NCBI GenBank assembly: GCA_003228195.2
Contig: QGNO01000017.1
Coordinates: 1 to 39,177 of the forward strand
DNA: 39,177 bases
DNA from: Chloroflexota bacterium
GTDB taxonomy: Bacteria; Chloroflexota; Dehalococcoidia; Lucifugimonadales; QGNO01
Reading direction: 5' to 3'
Part shown: positions 32,562-39,177 of the stretch, one piece after another
How the letters are laid out: the number at the start of each line of letters is the position of its first letter
How positions within the stretch are numbered: position 1 is the stretch's first letter
Program-made: the position numbers and the translations under genes
Notes under the pieces: model-generated
The model's input: only the letters and a program-made list of their open reading frames with translations
Databases searched by the model: none
Told to the model about the DNA's origin: nothing

Positions 32562-34163
32562 TTGGTGACCTACAGTTTGACTCCCGATAAGGTAATACTT
32601 AATTCGAACATAATTACGATGGATGCTAACAATCCATCGGCACAGGCGGTCGCGGTAAATGATGGTAAGTTCGTGGCTGTAGGCAGTAACGAAGATATTA
32701 AGAGTTTGGTAGGACCTAAAACGTTAGTCACTGATTTGATGGGGAAGACGATGCTGCCTGGCTTTATTGATTCGCATACCCACGTCCTAAGTAGTGGGAC
32801 ACGTCATGTTACGGAAGTTGACTGCGATTTACGGTCTCTGTCCGATATAAAGAAAGCTTTAAGCAGTAAAGCCAGCAACACTCCGGAAGCCGATTGGGTG
32901 ATAGGCTTCAAGTTTGATGACACTAAGACTTCAGAGGCTAGATTCCTTAATCGGCAAGATTTGGACCAAGTGAGTCGGTCTCACCCTATTATGGTCGCCC
33001 ATCAGGCGGGTCACGTCTATTTCTTTAATTCTAAGGGGCTTGAAATGGCCATGTTCTTTGATGACAGCCCGAACGAGCAGGGGGGGGTCTTAGGTAGAGA
33101 TACACTTACTGGAAGCCTTAATGGGGCGGTTTATGGAAGGGCAATTGACCGAGTGCTAAGGGAAGTATTACCTAAACCTAGTTCTGAAGATCGCAGATCT
33201 GGGTTAAAGCTCATCTGTCAAATGTTTGCTGAAGCAGGAATTACTAGTGTCCATGATGCGATGGTTTCGAGTGATGATTTGGGCATATATCAAGAATTCA
33301 TTGAGAGAGGAGAGTTGCCCATTCGCGCCTACCTGCTGATGCACAGGGATCACTTTAACTCCTTAAGGGATGGAGGAGTGCGGACTGGTTTTGGTGGCGA
33401 TCGATTGCGAATAGGGGGAGTCAAAATGGTGGCTGACGGTGCTATTTCGACGCGCACTGCTTATCTTTCTGAGCCCTATGTTGGGACCGAAGGAGAGCGC
33501 GGGTTACTGATAATGGATCCCGAAGAAACTAACGAAAGAGTACTTGAGATGCATAAGGCTGGATTTCAGGTTTGTATTCATGCAAACGGGGATTCGGCGA
33601 TAGAGATGGTGCTTTCCGCTTATGAGGAAGCACAAAAGGCTTTTCCTAGGACTGATCCCAGGCACAGAATTGAGCACTGCAGTTTAGTAAATGCGGAAAT
33701 CCTTCAAAGGATGAAGGATATTGGGTGTTTGGCAGTGCCGTTTGGATCATATGTGTACTATCACGGCGAGAAAATGAGATTTTATGGTGAGCAGAGACTC
33801 GAACGGATGTTCGCCCATAGATCGTTCATCGATGCAGGCATAAATTCGTCAGGTGCTGCAGACTATCCTTGTAGCCCGCTAGCCCCACTAATTGGAATAC
33901 AGAGCTGCGTGACAAGAGAGGACAATTCAGGGAAAGTCTGGGGTCGCTCTCAGGCAATATCAGTAACGGAAGCTTTGAAAGTTTATACAATTAACGGCGC
34001 GTACGCATCGTTTGAGGAAGATATTAAGGGGTCGATAGAAGTGGGTAAATTGGCCGATATTGTCATCTTGGCTGCTGATCCCAATAATGTGGATCCCCAT
34101 GAAATAAAGGATATACCTGTTGAAATGACTATAGTCGGAGGCGAAATAACCTATGAGTTATAG
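32562..34163 (+). CDS. Amidohydrolase family 3 protein (YtcJ-like)
   Basis: 533 residues. The N-terminal beta-sandwich strand (VILNSNIITMD) is followed by PGFIDSHTHV with the metal-binding HxH. Further blocks are HQAGHVYFFNSKGL, the KMVADGAISTRTAYL stretch with the Lys region, VCIHANGDSAIEM and HRIEHCSLVN with the later His ligands, SGAADYPCSPLAP with the Asp, and the C-terminal GSIEVGKLADIVIL. YtcJ-type enzymes hydrolyse amides, often N-acyl or exoenzyme-derived compounds; the substrate is not known. No signal peptide. AGGAGG at 32551-32556 serves TTG 32562 or GTG 32565; the two cannot be told apart. Confidence 0.92.
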   Translation: MVTYSLTPDKVILNSNIITMDANNPSAQAVAVNDGKFVAVGSNEDIKSLVGPKTLVTDLMGKTMLPGFIDSHTHVLSSGTRHVTEVDCDLRSLSDIKKALSSKASNTPEADWVIGFKFDDTKTSEARFLNRQDLDQVSRSHPIMVAHQAGHVYFFNSKGLEMAMFFDDSPNEQGGVLGRDTLTGSLNGAVYGRAIDRVLREVLPKPSSEDRRSGLKLICQMFAEAGITSVHDAMVSSDDLGIYQEFIERGELPIRAYLLMHRDHFNSLRDGGVRTGFGGDRLRIGGVKMVADGAISTRTAYLSEPYVGTEGERGLLIMDPEETNERVLEMHKAGFQVCIHANGDSAIEMVLSAYEEAQKAFPRTDPRHRIEHCSLVNAEILQRMKDIGCLAVPFGSYVYYHGEKMRFYGEQRLERMFAHRSFIDAGINSSGAADYPCSPLAPLIGIQSCVTREDNSGKVWGRSQAISVTEALKVYTINGAYASFEEDIKGSIEVGKLADIVILAADPNNVDPHEIKDIPVEMTIVGGEITYEL

Positions 34164-34217
34164 GGATCAGATACTTGGGGGACATTATTTGCGATTTGCC
34201 AACCTGACCTTTCAAGC

Positions 34218-34406
34218 CTAGGCGCCGTGACATTTCTTGTATTTTAGGTTGCTTCCACAGGGACAACTTTCATTTCGGCCTACTTTACGTCCCTGAGTGA
34301 CAGAATTGAACCTGTTTTGGGCAGATCGGCGCTCACCACACTCAGCACACGTGCAGGCTGAACCGTGCTCATCATACCAATTGCTCCTTTCTTTGCCTAT
34401 CGCCAA
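34218..34406 (-). CDS. Small SEC-C motif protein
   Basis: 62 residues. A CxxC pair (CTCAEC) in the first half is followed by the C-terminal SEC-C zinc motif [19 protein letters not shown], the same as the tail of SecA that binds SecB and ribosomes. Free-standing SEC-C proteins are common but poorly known. The start is uncertain: TTG 34406 opens the frame, with only AGGTGG at long spacing upstream. It cannot be the end of a SecA gene, because the frame has its own short N-terminus and no helicase sequence lies nearby. Confidence 0.82.
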   Translation of the reverse strand: MAIGKERSNWYDEHGSACTCAECGERRSAQNRFNSVTQGRKVGRNESCPCGSNLKYKKCHGA

Positions 34407-34458
34407 ATCGATTTGTACCCACCTATTGTGAATTGATTAGTTTGCCATTCTACATTTG

Positions 34459-34486
34459 TTGACATCGGTTGGTATAGAAGTACAAT
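34459..34486 (+). promoter_or_regulatory. Sigma-70-type promoter of the propeller surface-protein gene
   Basis: TTGACA (34459-34464), 16 bp, TACAAT (34481-34486), the same hexamers and spacing as at lgt. The start would be near 34493, about 39 nt before the ATG. Confidence 0.7.
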
Positions 34487-34531
34487 TCAACTAACCGTAA
34501 ATGACGTGGTGTTTGATACACAAGGCGCCTT

Positions 34532-36589
34532 ATGATTAGCAGTTACTTGTTTCGATTGTCTCCGAACGTAAGTTTTTTCTTAATAGCATTTCTGTTCTCT
34601 CTGCTTTTTTCCTTACTTCCTAATGACCAACGAGTTTATGCCGCCTTAGGTGACTTTATTCAAGTGCAGAAGGATGGTGTTTCTGGTCTGGATGGATTGG
34701 GAGGTGCAATAAAAATTGTTCTTAGTCCAGATGGTAAGTATATATATGTGGTTGGAGATATCGACAATGCGTTGGCTGTATTTAGCCGGGATGCCGTAAC
34801 TGGACAATTGGCCTATCTCCAGACCTTAAGGGATGGCGTAGATGGTGTTGATGGACTGCGAGGAGCTCACGGCTTGGACATAAGCTCTGACGGAAAACAC
34901 CTCTATGTAGTGGGGCGACATGATGATGGCATAGCGGTCTTCAATCGTGATGTCTCCACTGGTTTGCTCACGTACCTCGAGATTCACAAAGATGGTATAG
35001 ATGGGGTGGACGGCTTAGATGGTTCAGTAAATGTGATTGTGAGCCCAGATGGCAATAATGTGTATGGAACTGGTGTGGATGATGATGCGGTTGCGGTGTT
35101 TGCTAGGAACGTGACAACTGGCGCACTCACATATGTCTCGATGGAGAAGGATGGTGTAAGTGGGGTGGACGGGCTTGATGAGGCGAGAGCACTTGCTATT
35201 ACTCCGGACGGAAAACATGTCTACATAGGAAGCCAGGCTGAGGACGGATTAGCAGTTTTCAGTAGAGATTCTGCTACTGGTGCACTGACATTCCTTGAAG
35301 TATTGAAAGATGGATCTGCCGGAGTAGATGGAGTGAAAGGAGTGATGGGAATCAACTACAGTCCGGGGGGAGACCATATTTATGTCACAAGTTATACGGA
35401 ATCTTCTTTAGCAGTGTTCTCGCGCGATACGACGACTGGTTTGCTTGCATATGTGGATGTATACACAGATGACACGAACGGAGTAGATGGCTTATTGGGA
35501 GCTTGGGACGTTGCTTCAAGCCCAGACGGTTTTTATGTGTTTGCTACTGGTAGTAGCGAGGATGCACTTTCGGTCTTTAGCAGAGATCCGGTCACAGGTA
35601 TGTTGACATACATGGTTCATCACTTAGACGACCAAAATGGAGTCGATGGTTTAGGTCAAGCTATGGATCTTGTAGTTACCTCAGATGCAAAACACGTCTA
35701 CGCTACGGGCTACAGCGATGGTTCTATAGCTGCGTTTAATTCATACGGTGCCTCAGATTTAAGCTGGAGTTGGACTTGGATAGATGAAACTAAGAAGCTG
35801 GTAGCTGTGGTAGTGCTTGGAAGTACTTGGACGGCTACTGCTGATAAGGTTCAATTTTTTGTTGATGGTGTTCTCTCGGAAACTGTCTCGGCCCCGACGG
35901 CCGGATTTATAAGCAAATTCAACCTGGTAGTAGCGGGTAGCGAAGAAATATCCTCGGCTCCGATTAATGTTTCTTTAAGGATATTAGACAACTCCTCGAT
36001 TGCGTTAGGTGCCACTGGGTCTCCTCAAAATGTTGATGACATTGTTCCCAATGACCTGGGATTAAAGATTCAAACGCAGGGGAACAGAGCTTTGGTGCAG
36101 GTTAAGTTGCCGGCAAGTGGACTATCCTCTGAGATAGCATGGATGGACATTTACCCCAATTACACAGCAGGGGACAAGCCCAAAGTGACCGCTAAACTGC
36201 CCTCAGTCGTTGCATTGCCTACGGATTCCATTATCGATATGTGGGTGACAGACCTGACGGAACCTGCAAGTACGTTCAGAGTCCATTTCTATGATGCTAA
36301 TGACGATTTGATTACTTTTGCCGAAGGGCTTACTGTAAACACGGGCATACTTGACTTGACCAGTAGTAGAATGGCGTTTCCTGGCCTTACACCTGCAACG
36401 AAAATTACGCTACTGACAACTCCAATCCCTGTTGCACCTACACCTACGCCGGTTTTGCCAGGTACTGGTGATGTTGCTTCTAGCTTACGCTTCGTAACTG
36501 GACTGATATTGCTGGGTGTTTTGTTGGTGGCATTGGGTGTTTTGGGCATATATCAGAATCGACGTTCTCGAAAAGTTGCTTCTTATTGA
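34532..36589 (+). CDS. Seven-repeat beta-propeller surface protein with LPGTG wall-sorting signal
   Basis: 685 residues. A signal peptide (about 1-37, with a cleavage region near VYA-ALG) is followed by seven repeats of about 51 residues (about 40-400). Each has DGxxGVDGL, then SPDGKHVYVxG, then a LAVFSRDxxTGxLxY strand. Seven such units make a closed seven-bladed lactonase/YVTN-type propeller. Residues about 405-630 are beta-rich domains of unknown kind. A PTPTP linker then leads to LPGTG (642-646), a hydrophobic helix and the basic tail NRRSRK: the complete sorting signal cut by sortases between Thr and Gly. So the protein should end up covalently fixed to the wall, or failing that be held by its helix. 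The Asp-rich DGVDGVDGL turns may bind calcium; this is inference. No sortase gene lies in the window. Confidence 0.88.
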   Translation: MISSYLFRLSPNVSFFLIAFLFSLLFSLLPNDQRVYAALGDFIQVQKDGVSGLDGLGGAIKIVLSPDGKYIYVVGDIDNALAVFSRDAVTGQLAYLQTLRDGVDGVDGLRGAHGLDISSDGKHLYVVGRHDDGIAVFNRDVSTGLLTYLEIHKDGIDGVDGLDGSVNVIVSPDGNNVYGTGVDDDAVAVFARNVTTGALTYVSMEKDGVSGVDGLDEARALAITPDGKHVYIGSQAEDGLAVFSRDSATGALTFLEVLKDGSAGVDGVKGVMGINYSPGGDHIYVTSYTESSLAVFSRDTTTGLLAYVDVYTDDTNGVDGLLGAWDVASSPDGFYVFATGSSEDALSVFSRDPVTGMLTYMVHHLDDQNGVDGLGQAMDLVVTSDAKHVYATGYSDGSIAAFNSYGASDLSWSWTWIDETKKLVAVVVLGSTWTATADKVQFFVDGVLSETVSAPTAGFISKFNLVVAGSEEISSAPINVSLRILDNSSIALGATGSPQNVDDIVPNDLGLKIQTQGNRALVQVKLPASGLSSEIAWMDIYPNYTAGDKPKVTAKLPSVVALPTDSIIDMWVTDLTEPASTFRVHFYDANDDLITFAEGLTVNTGILDLTSSRMAFPGLTPATKITLLTTPIPVAPTPTPVLPGTGDVASSLRFVTGLILLGVLLVALGVLGIYQNRRSRKVASY

Positions 36590-36651
36590 CCTCAGCGTGA
36601 TCACAGGATATAACAGCATAATCTTTGATAAGTTAACCGGGAGCGTAACAT

Positions 36652-37959
36652 ATGGAAGCATTCGCTATAGGCATAGGAGATGATTATCCAAAAGGGCTGA
36701 AGAGGATTCGGCTTCTTGAGGACACTGACAAGCTCATTATTGAGGATGCGCGGCTTATAGATGGGACCGGAGCCCAACCCAAGGAAAAGGTTTCTGTTGT
36801 GATAGAGAAGGGGAAGATTCGGTCTGTTCAACAAACTGAACTCACTTCAGATCAGAGACGGGGGGCTGAGATCATTTCAGGTATGGGTAAGACTTTTATG
36901 CCTGGACTAATGGATTGCCACGTGCACCTTTCTGGGCAGGCAACCGCGAGTGCTTATGAAAGATACCTTGACCCACCTCCGCAGGTCCAATTGTTAAGGG
37001 CGGCAAATGATGCATATGATGCGCTTGCCTCGGGATTTACCACAGTTCGAGATGCAGGAACTTTCGGTGGAGTGCCGATTGCCTTGAGAATGGCCATAGC
37101 TGATAAAGTTATTATGGGTCCACGAATATACGCTGCAGGCGATGCCCTCTCACAGTCGAACGGACATGGAGACTGGCACGTCTTCCCATATAATTGGGTG
37201 AAAGATATGCAACCTAGAGCTTGGCTGGTGGATGGGGTAGACGAATGCAGAAAGGCCGTCAGGCTAAATTTCAGGCAAGGAGCTGACCTAATCAAGGTTT
37301 TTCTTGCAGCCGGTGGCGTTACCAATACTCCTGAGGACCTTGAGGCATACCCCGAATTTTCACTGGACGAGCTAAACGCAATCGTTGATGAGGCTCATAG
37401 ACGCGAGAAACGGGTGGCTGCTCATGTTACAGGGGCCCCGTCAGTTCTGCACGGACTCGAGGCGGGGGTAGACACGATGGAACACGGCAGGATTGGACCT
37501 GACCAAGAGCTGCTAGAAAAGATATCGGAAGCAGGGGTTTTTCTCTGCCCAACCTTAAGTATATTTTACTGGATTTCTACCGAGGGCGAAAAATGGGGAG
37601 TCTTCCCTGGGGGAATAGAAGCTGCTAAACAGGCAATGGAGGACCAATTCAAAATGGTCGGGATGGCGAAGGAACTGGGAGTGAAATTGGCTAGTAGCAC
37701 TGACTCCGGCAGCAAGTTTGGTAAGGGGAATCTAGCTAAAGAGTTGGAGTTGATGGTTGAGAGTGGGCTAACCCCTTTGGAATCCATTGTTGCGGCTACA
37801 AGGACTGCCGCTGAGTGCATTGGAATCGAAAAAAGCGTTGGTACGATTGAGGAAGGCAAGAAGGCCGACTTTTTGCTTGTGGATGGAGACCCAACGAAAG
37901 ATATCCGAATACTGCAAAACAGGGATGCTTTATCTATGGTTGTGAGATCTCCTGAATAG
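36652..37959 (+). CDS. Metal-dependent amidohydrolase (imidazolonepropionase/prolidase-like)
   Basis: 435 residues. MPGLMDCHVHL carries the HxH, and ADLIKVFLAAGG the bridging Lys. VAAHVTGAPS and TMEHGRIG give the later His ligands, and ASSTDSGSKFG the Asp. The C-terminal block VGTIEEGKKADFLLVDGDP is typical of this branch. A GFTTVRDAGTFGG element places it with the broad Xaa-Pro dipeptidase/organophosphorus-type amidohydrolases. The substrate is unknown; hydrolysis of an amide or ester of a small molecule or dipeptide is likely. No signal peptide. It begins a tight plus-strand run with the aldolase gene (22 bp) and the VOC gene (22 bp), so the three probably form one catabolic operon. Confidence 0.9.
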   Translation: MEAFAIGIGDDYPKGLKRIRLLEDTDKLIIEDARLIDGTGAQPKEKVSVVIEKGKIRSVQQTELTSDQRRGAEIISGMGKTFMPGLMDCHVHLSGQATASAYERYLDPPPQVQLLRAANDAYDALASGFTTVRDAGTFGGVPIALRMAIADKVIMGPRIYAAGDALSQSNGHGDWHVFPYNWVKDMQPRAWLVDGVDECRKAVRLNFRQGADLIKVFLAAGGVTNTPEDLEAYPEFSLDELNAIVDEAHRREKRVAAHVTGAPSVLHGLEAGVDTMEHGRIGPDQELLEKISEAGVFLCPTLSIFYWISTEGEKWGVFPGGIEAAKQAMEDQFKMVGMAKELGVKLASSTDSGSKFGKGNLAKELELMVESGLTPLESIVAATRTAAECIGIEKSVGTIEEGKKADFLLVDGDPTKDIRILQNRDALSMVVRSPE

Positions 37960-37981
37960 AGTCAATGTCAAGGAGGATTTA

Positions 37982-38761
37982 ATGGTTGCTAAGAATAAAA
38001 CTAAAGCGAAGCTTGGATCTGGGGGTGTTGCGTTCGGCGTCACGGTCGGAGTTGATGAAATTGCTAATCTTGAATTGGCCGGTCTTCTTGGGTTCGACTA
38101 CGCCATTATTGATTGTGAGCACGACCTATTTAATGAGAGAGAATTGGAAAATGCGATTCGTGCTGCTGAGATCAACAATTTGACCCCGATTGCAAGAATA
38201 CAAAACAATTCTGAATTGATTCTGCACGCATTGAACGGAGGTGCTCAAGGAGTTTTGATTGCGCGGGTAAATACAAAGGAAGATGCTAAGGCGGTCGTAG
38301 ATGCTGCAAAATTTCGACCGGAGGGAGCCCGCACCATTTTCTTCCGAAGTAGAGGAGGGGGATTTGGCCTGAACTTAGGTTCTCCAAAACAATGGACCCT
38401 TGATATTAACCGAGAGACCATGATCGGGTTCATAATCGAGGAGATTACGGCGGTAAATAACCTTGACGAAATACTGGATACAAAATCCCTTGATTTCATT
38501 GACTTGGGGCCGTTGGACCTCGCTCATTCAATGGATTGGCCAGAACAAGAAGAGGTCGATGGATTTGTTAACAAAATAGTGGATGGCTCAATAAGTGCAG
38601 GGAAAATCGCTAATTCTGGAGGCAGTGCTGAAAATCTGTCTGTCCTTTTGGATAGGGGGTTTCGAATGATTACTGTCAACCCTAGGAGCTTTTTTGAAAA
38701 CGGCGGAGTGCAATTCCTGGCACATGCAGCTGAATTAATGAAGGCAAAGGGGCTCTCCTAG
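37982..38761 (+). CDS. HpcH/HpaI family class II aldolase
   Basis: 259 residues, a TIM barrel. Active-site and metal residues of the family can be placed: His47 (DCEHDLF), Arg72 (IARIQ), Glu153 (GFIIEE) and Asp179 (LGPLDLAHSM). GGAQGVLIARVNT and FRPEGAR are the usual blocks. Such enzymes split 4-hydroxy-2-keto acids into pyruvate and an aldehyde in the cytoplasm. AAGGAGG precedes the ATG. The Gly-Pro-Leu-Asp-Leu in place of the usual GPNDLS is a mild variant. The partner amidohydrolase upstream may produce its substrate. Confidence 0.92.
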   Translation: MVAKNKTKAKLGSGGVAFGVTVGVDEIANLELAGLLGFDYAIIDCEHDLFNERELENAIRAAEINNLTPIARIQNNSELILHALNGGAQGVLIARVNTKEDAKAVVDAAKFRPEGARTIFFRSRGGGFGLNLGSPKQWTLDINRETMIGFIIEEITAVNNLDEILDTKSLDFIDLGPLDLAHSMDWPEQEEVDGFVNKIVDGSISAGKIANSGGSAENLSVLLDRGFRMITVNPRSFFENGGVQFLAHAAELMKAKGLS

Positions 38762-38783
38762 CCATAACCACAAGGATAGGGTA

Positions 38784-39146
38784 GTGATTAACAATGTAGG
38801 TGGCGTAATCATTTGGTCTGACGATGTAGAGAAGCTCAGCGTATTCTACAAGAATGTATTGGAGCTTGAGCCGGTTACTGAAAGGGAAGGCTTTATAGCA
38901 TTTTCATTTGGGGAGTTCAGGCTAAGTATCAGCTATCATAATGGTGTCCATGGTCGTTCCAAAGACCCTTTGCGAATGATGATTAACTTTAATGTTTCAG
39001 ATATCGACTTCGTTTATCGATCCCTGAGCGAGAAAGGTGTTACGTTTTTGAGGTTACCAGAGAAAGAACATTGGGGTGGATATGTAGCAACTTTTAAGGA
39101 TCCTGACGGAAACGTCGTCCAGTTGTTACAGCGTAGCAGCGATTAA
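38784..39146 (+). CDS. VOC family (glyoxalase/dioxygenase-like) protein
   Basis: 120 residues, one complete pair of beta-alpha-beta-beta-beta modules. The N-terminal VIIWSDDVEKLSVFYKNVLEL and C-terminal VATFKDPDGNVVQLLQR are the classic VOC ends. One Glu/His set for metal binding can be seen in part (final-strand Gln in place of the usual Glu), so catalysis is uncertain. The start is GTG 38784, with AAGGAT upstream. It follows the aldolase gene by 22 bp and may act as an isomerase, lyase or binding protein in the same pathway. Confidence 0.87.
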   Translation: MINNVGGVIIWSDDVEKLSVFYKNVLELEPVTEREGFIAFSFGEFRLSISYHNGVHGRSKDPLRMMINFNVSDIDFVYRSLSEKGVTFLRLPEKEHWGGYVATFKDPDGNVVQLLQRSSD

Positions 39147-39157
39147 GTCTTTAATTT

Positions 39158-39172
39158 GCATGGAGGCCATGC
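39158..39172. repeat. Inverted repeat at the window end
   Basis: GCATGG and CCATGC pair around AGG, 12 bp after the VOC gene. The sequence then runs into C residues and the window ends, so whether it is a terminator cannot be judged. Confidence 0.35.
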
Positions 39173-39177
39173 CCCCC

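Overview
This window looks like a chromosome fragment from a free-living, Gram-positive-type or monoderm-like bacterium. I think it is most likely a marine Chloroflexota of the SAR202/Dehalococcoidia kind. The reasons are Thr/Pro-rich stalks (PPTATPxPPTPTPT) on several surface proteins, an LPGTG wall-sorting signal, many lipoproteins, an Old Yellow Enzyme, several amidohydrolases and a type A-like RNase P RNA. This placement is inference from gene content, not from a marker-gene tree. Gene density is high and coding runs on both strands. There is no prophage, complete insertion sequence, rRNA operon or CRISPR array.

Layout. 1-1.1 kb: a truncated secreted Q/N-repeat protein and a lipoprotein (minus). 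1.2-8.2 kb: Old Yellow Enzyme, CrcB fluoride channel, gamma-glutamyltransferase, an SDR-START fusion, a 2-hydroxyacid dehydrogenase and LipB. 8.4-10.8 kb: a coiled-coil/zinc-ribbon protein, a serine recombinase whose catalytic domain has lost its key residues, and the RNase P RNA gene. The RNase P P1 helix overlaps the tail of the convergent ketopantoate reductase gene. 11-16.5 kb: housekeeping genes (BirA, Xer recombinase, Lgt, FabF). 16.7-18.8 kb: tRNA-His, a cupin and Ldh-type dehydrogenase pair, and a 63-residue Cys-rich protein with its own terminator. 18.8-21.7 kb: a small membrane protein, then an amidase and a 2-keto-4-pentenoate hydratase-like gene.

21.7-28.6 kb is the most system-like block. 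It is a minus-strand run: peroxiredoxin, YeeE/TsuA-type thiosulfate permease, TusA-like carrier, beta-propeller lipoprotein, tandem rhodanese, membrane-anchored coiled-coil protein of unknown function, di-heme lipoprotein and a second TusA-like carrier. Upstream of the peroxiredoxin is a leader of about 220 nt. It can fold into a three-way junction with a possible pseudoknot and ends in an intrinsic terminator just before the ribosome binding site. I recognise no known riboswitch class in it, so it is the best candidate here for something undescribed: an RNA-controlled sulfur import, carrier and redox operon.

28.8-39.2 kb: a small zinc-ribbon protein, a CocE/NonD hydrolase broken by a short deletion, tRNA-Arg, an alkyltransferase-like protein, a zinc-ribbon membrane protein split at a G7 tract, a YtcJ-type amidohydrolase, a SEC-C protein, a seven-repeat beta-propeller with an LPGTG anchor, and a catabolic run (amidohydrolase, HpcH/HpaI aldolase, VOC protein).
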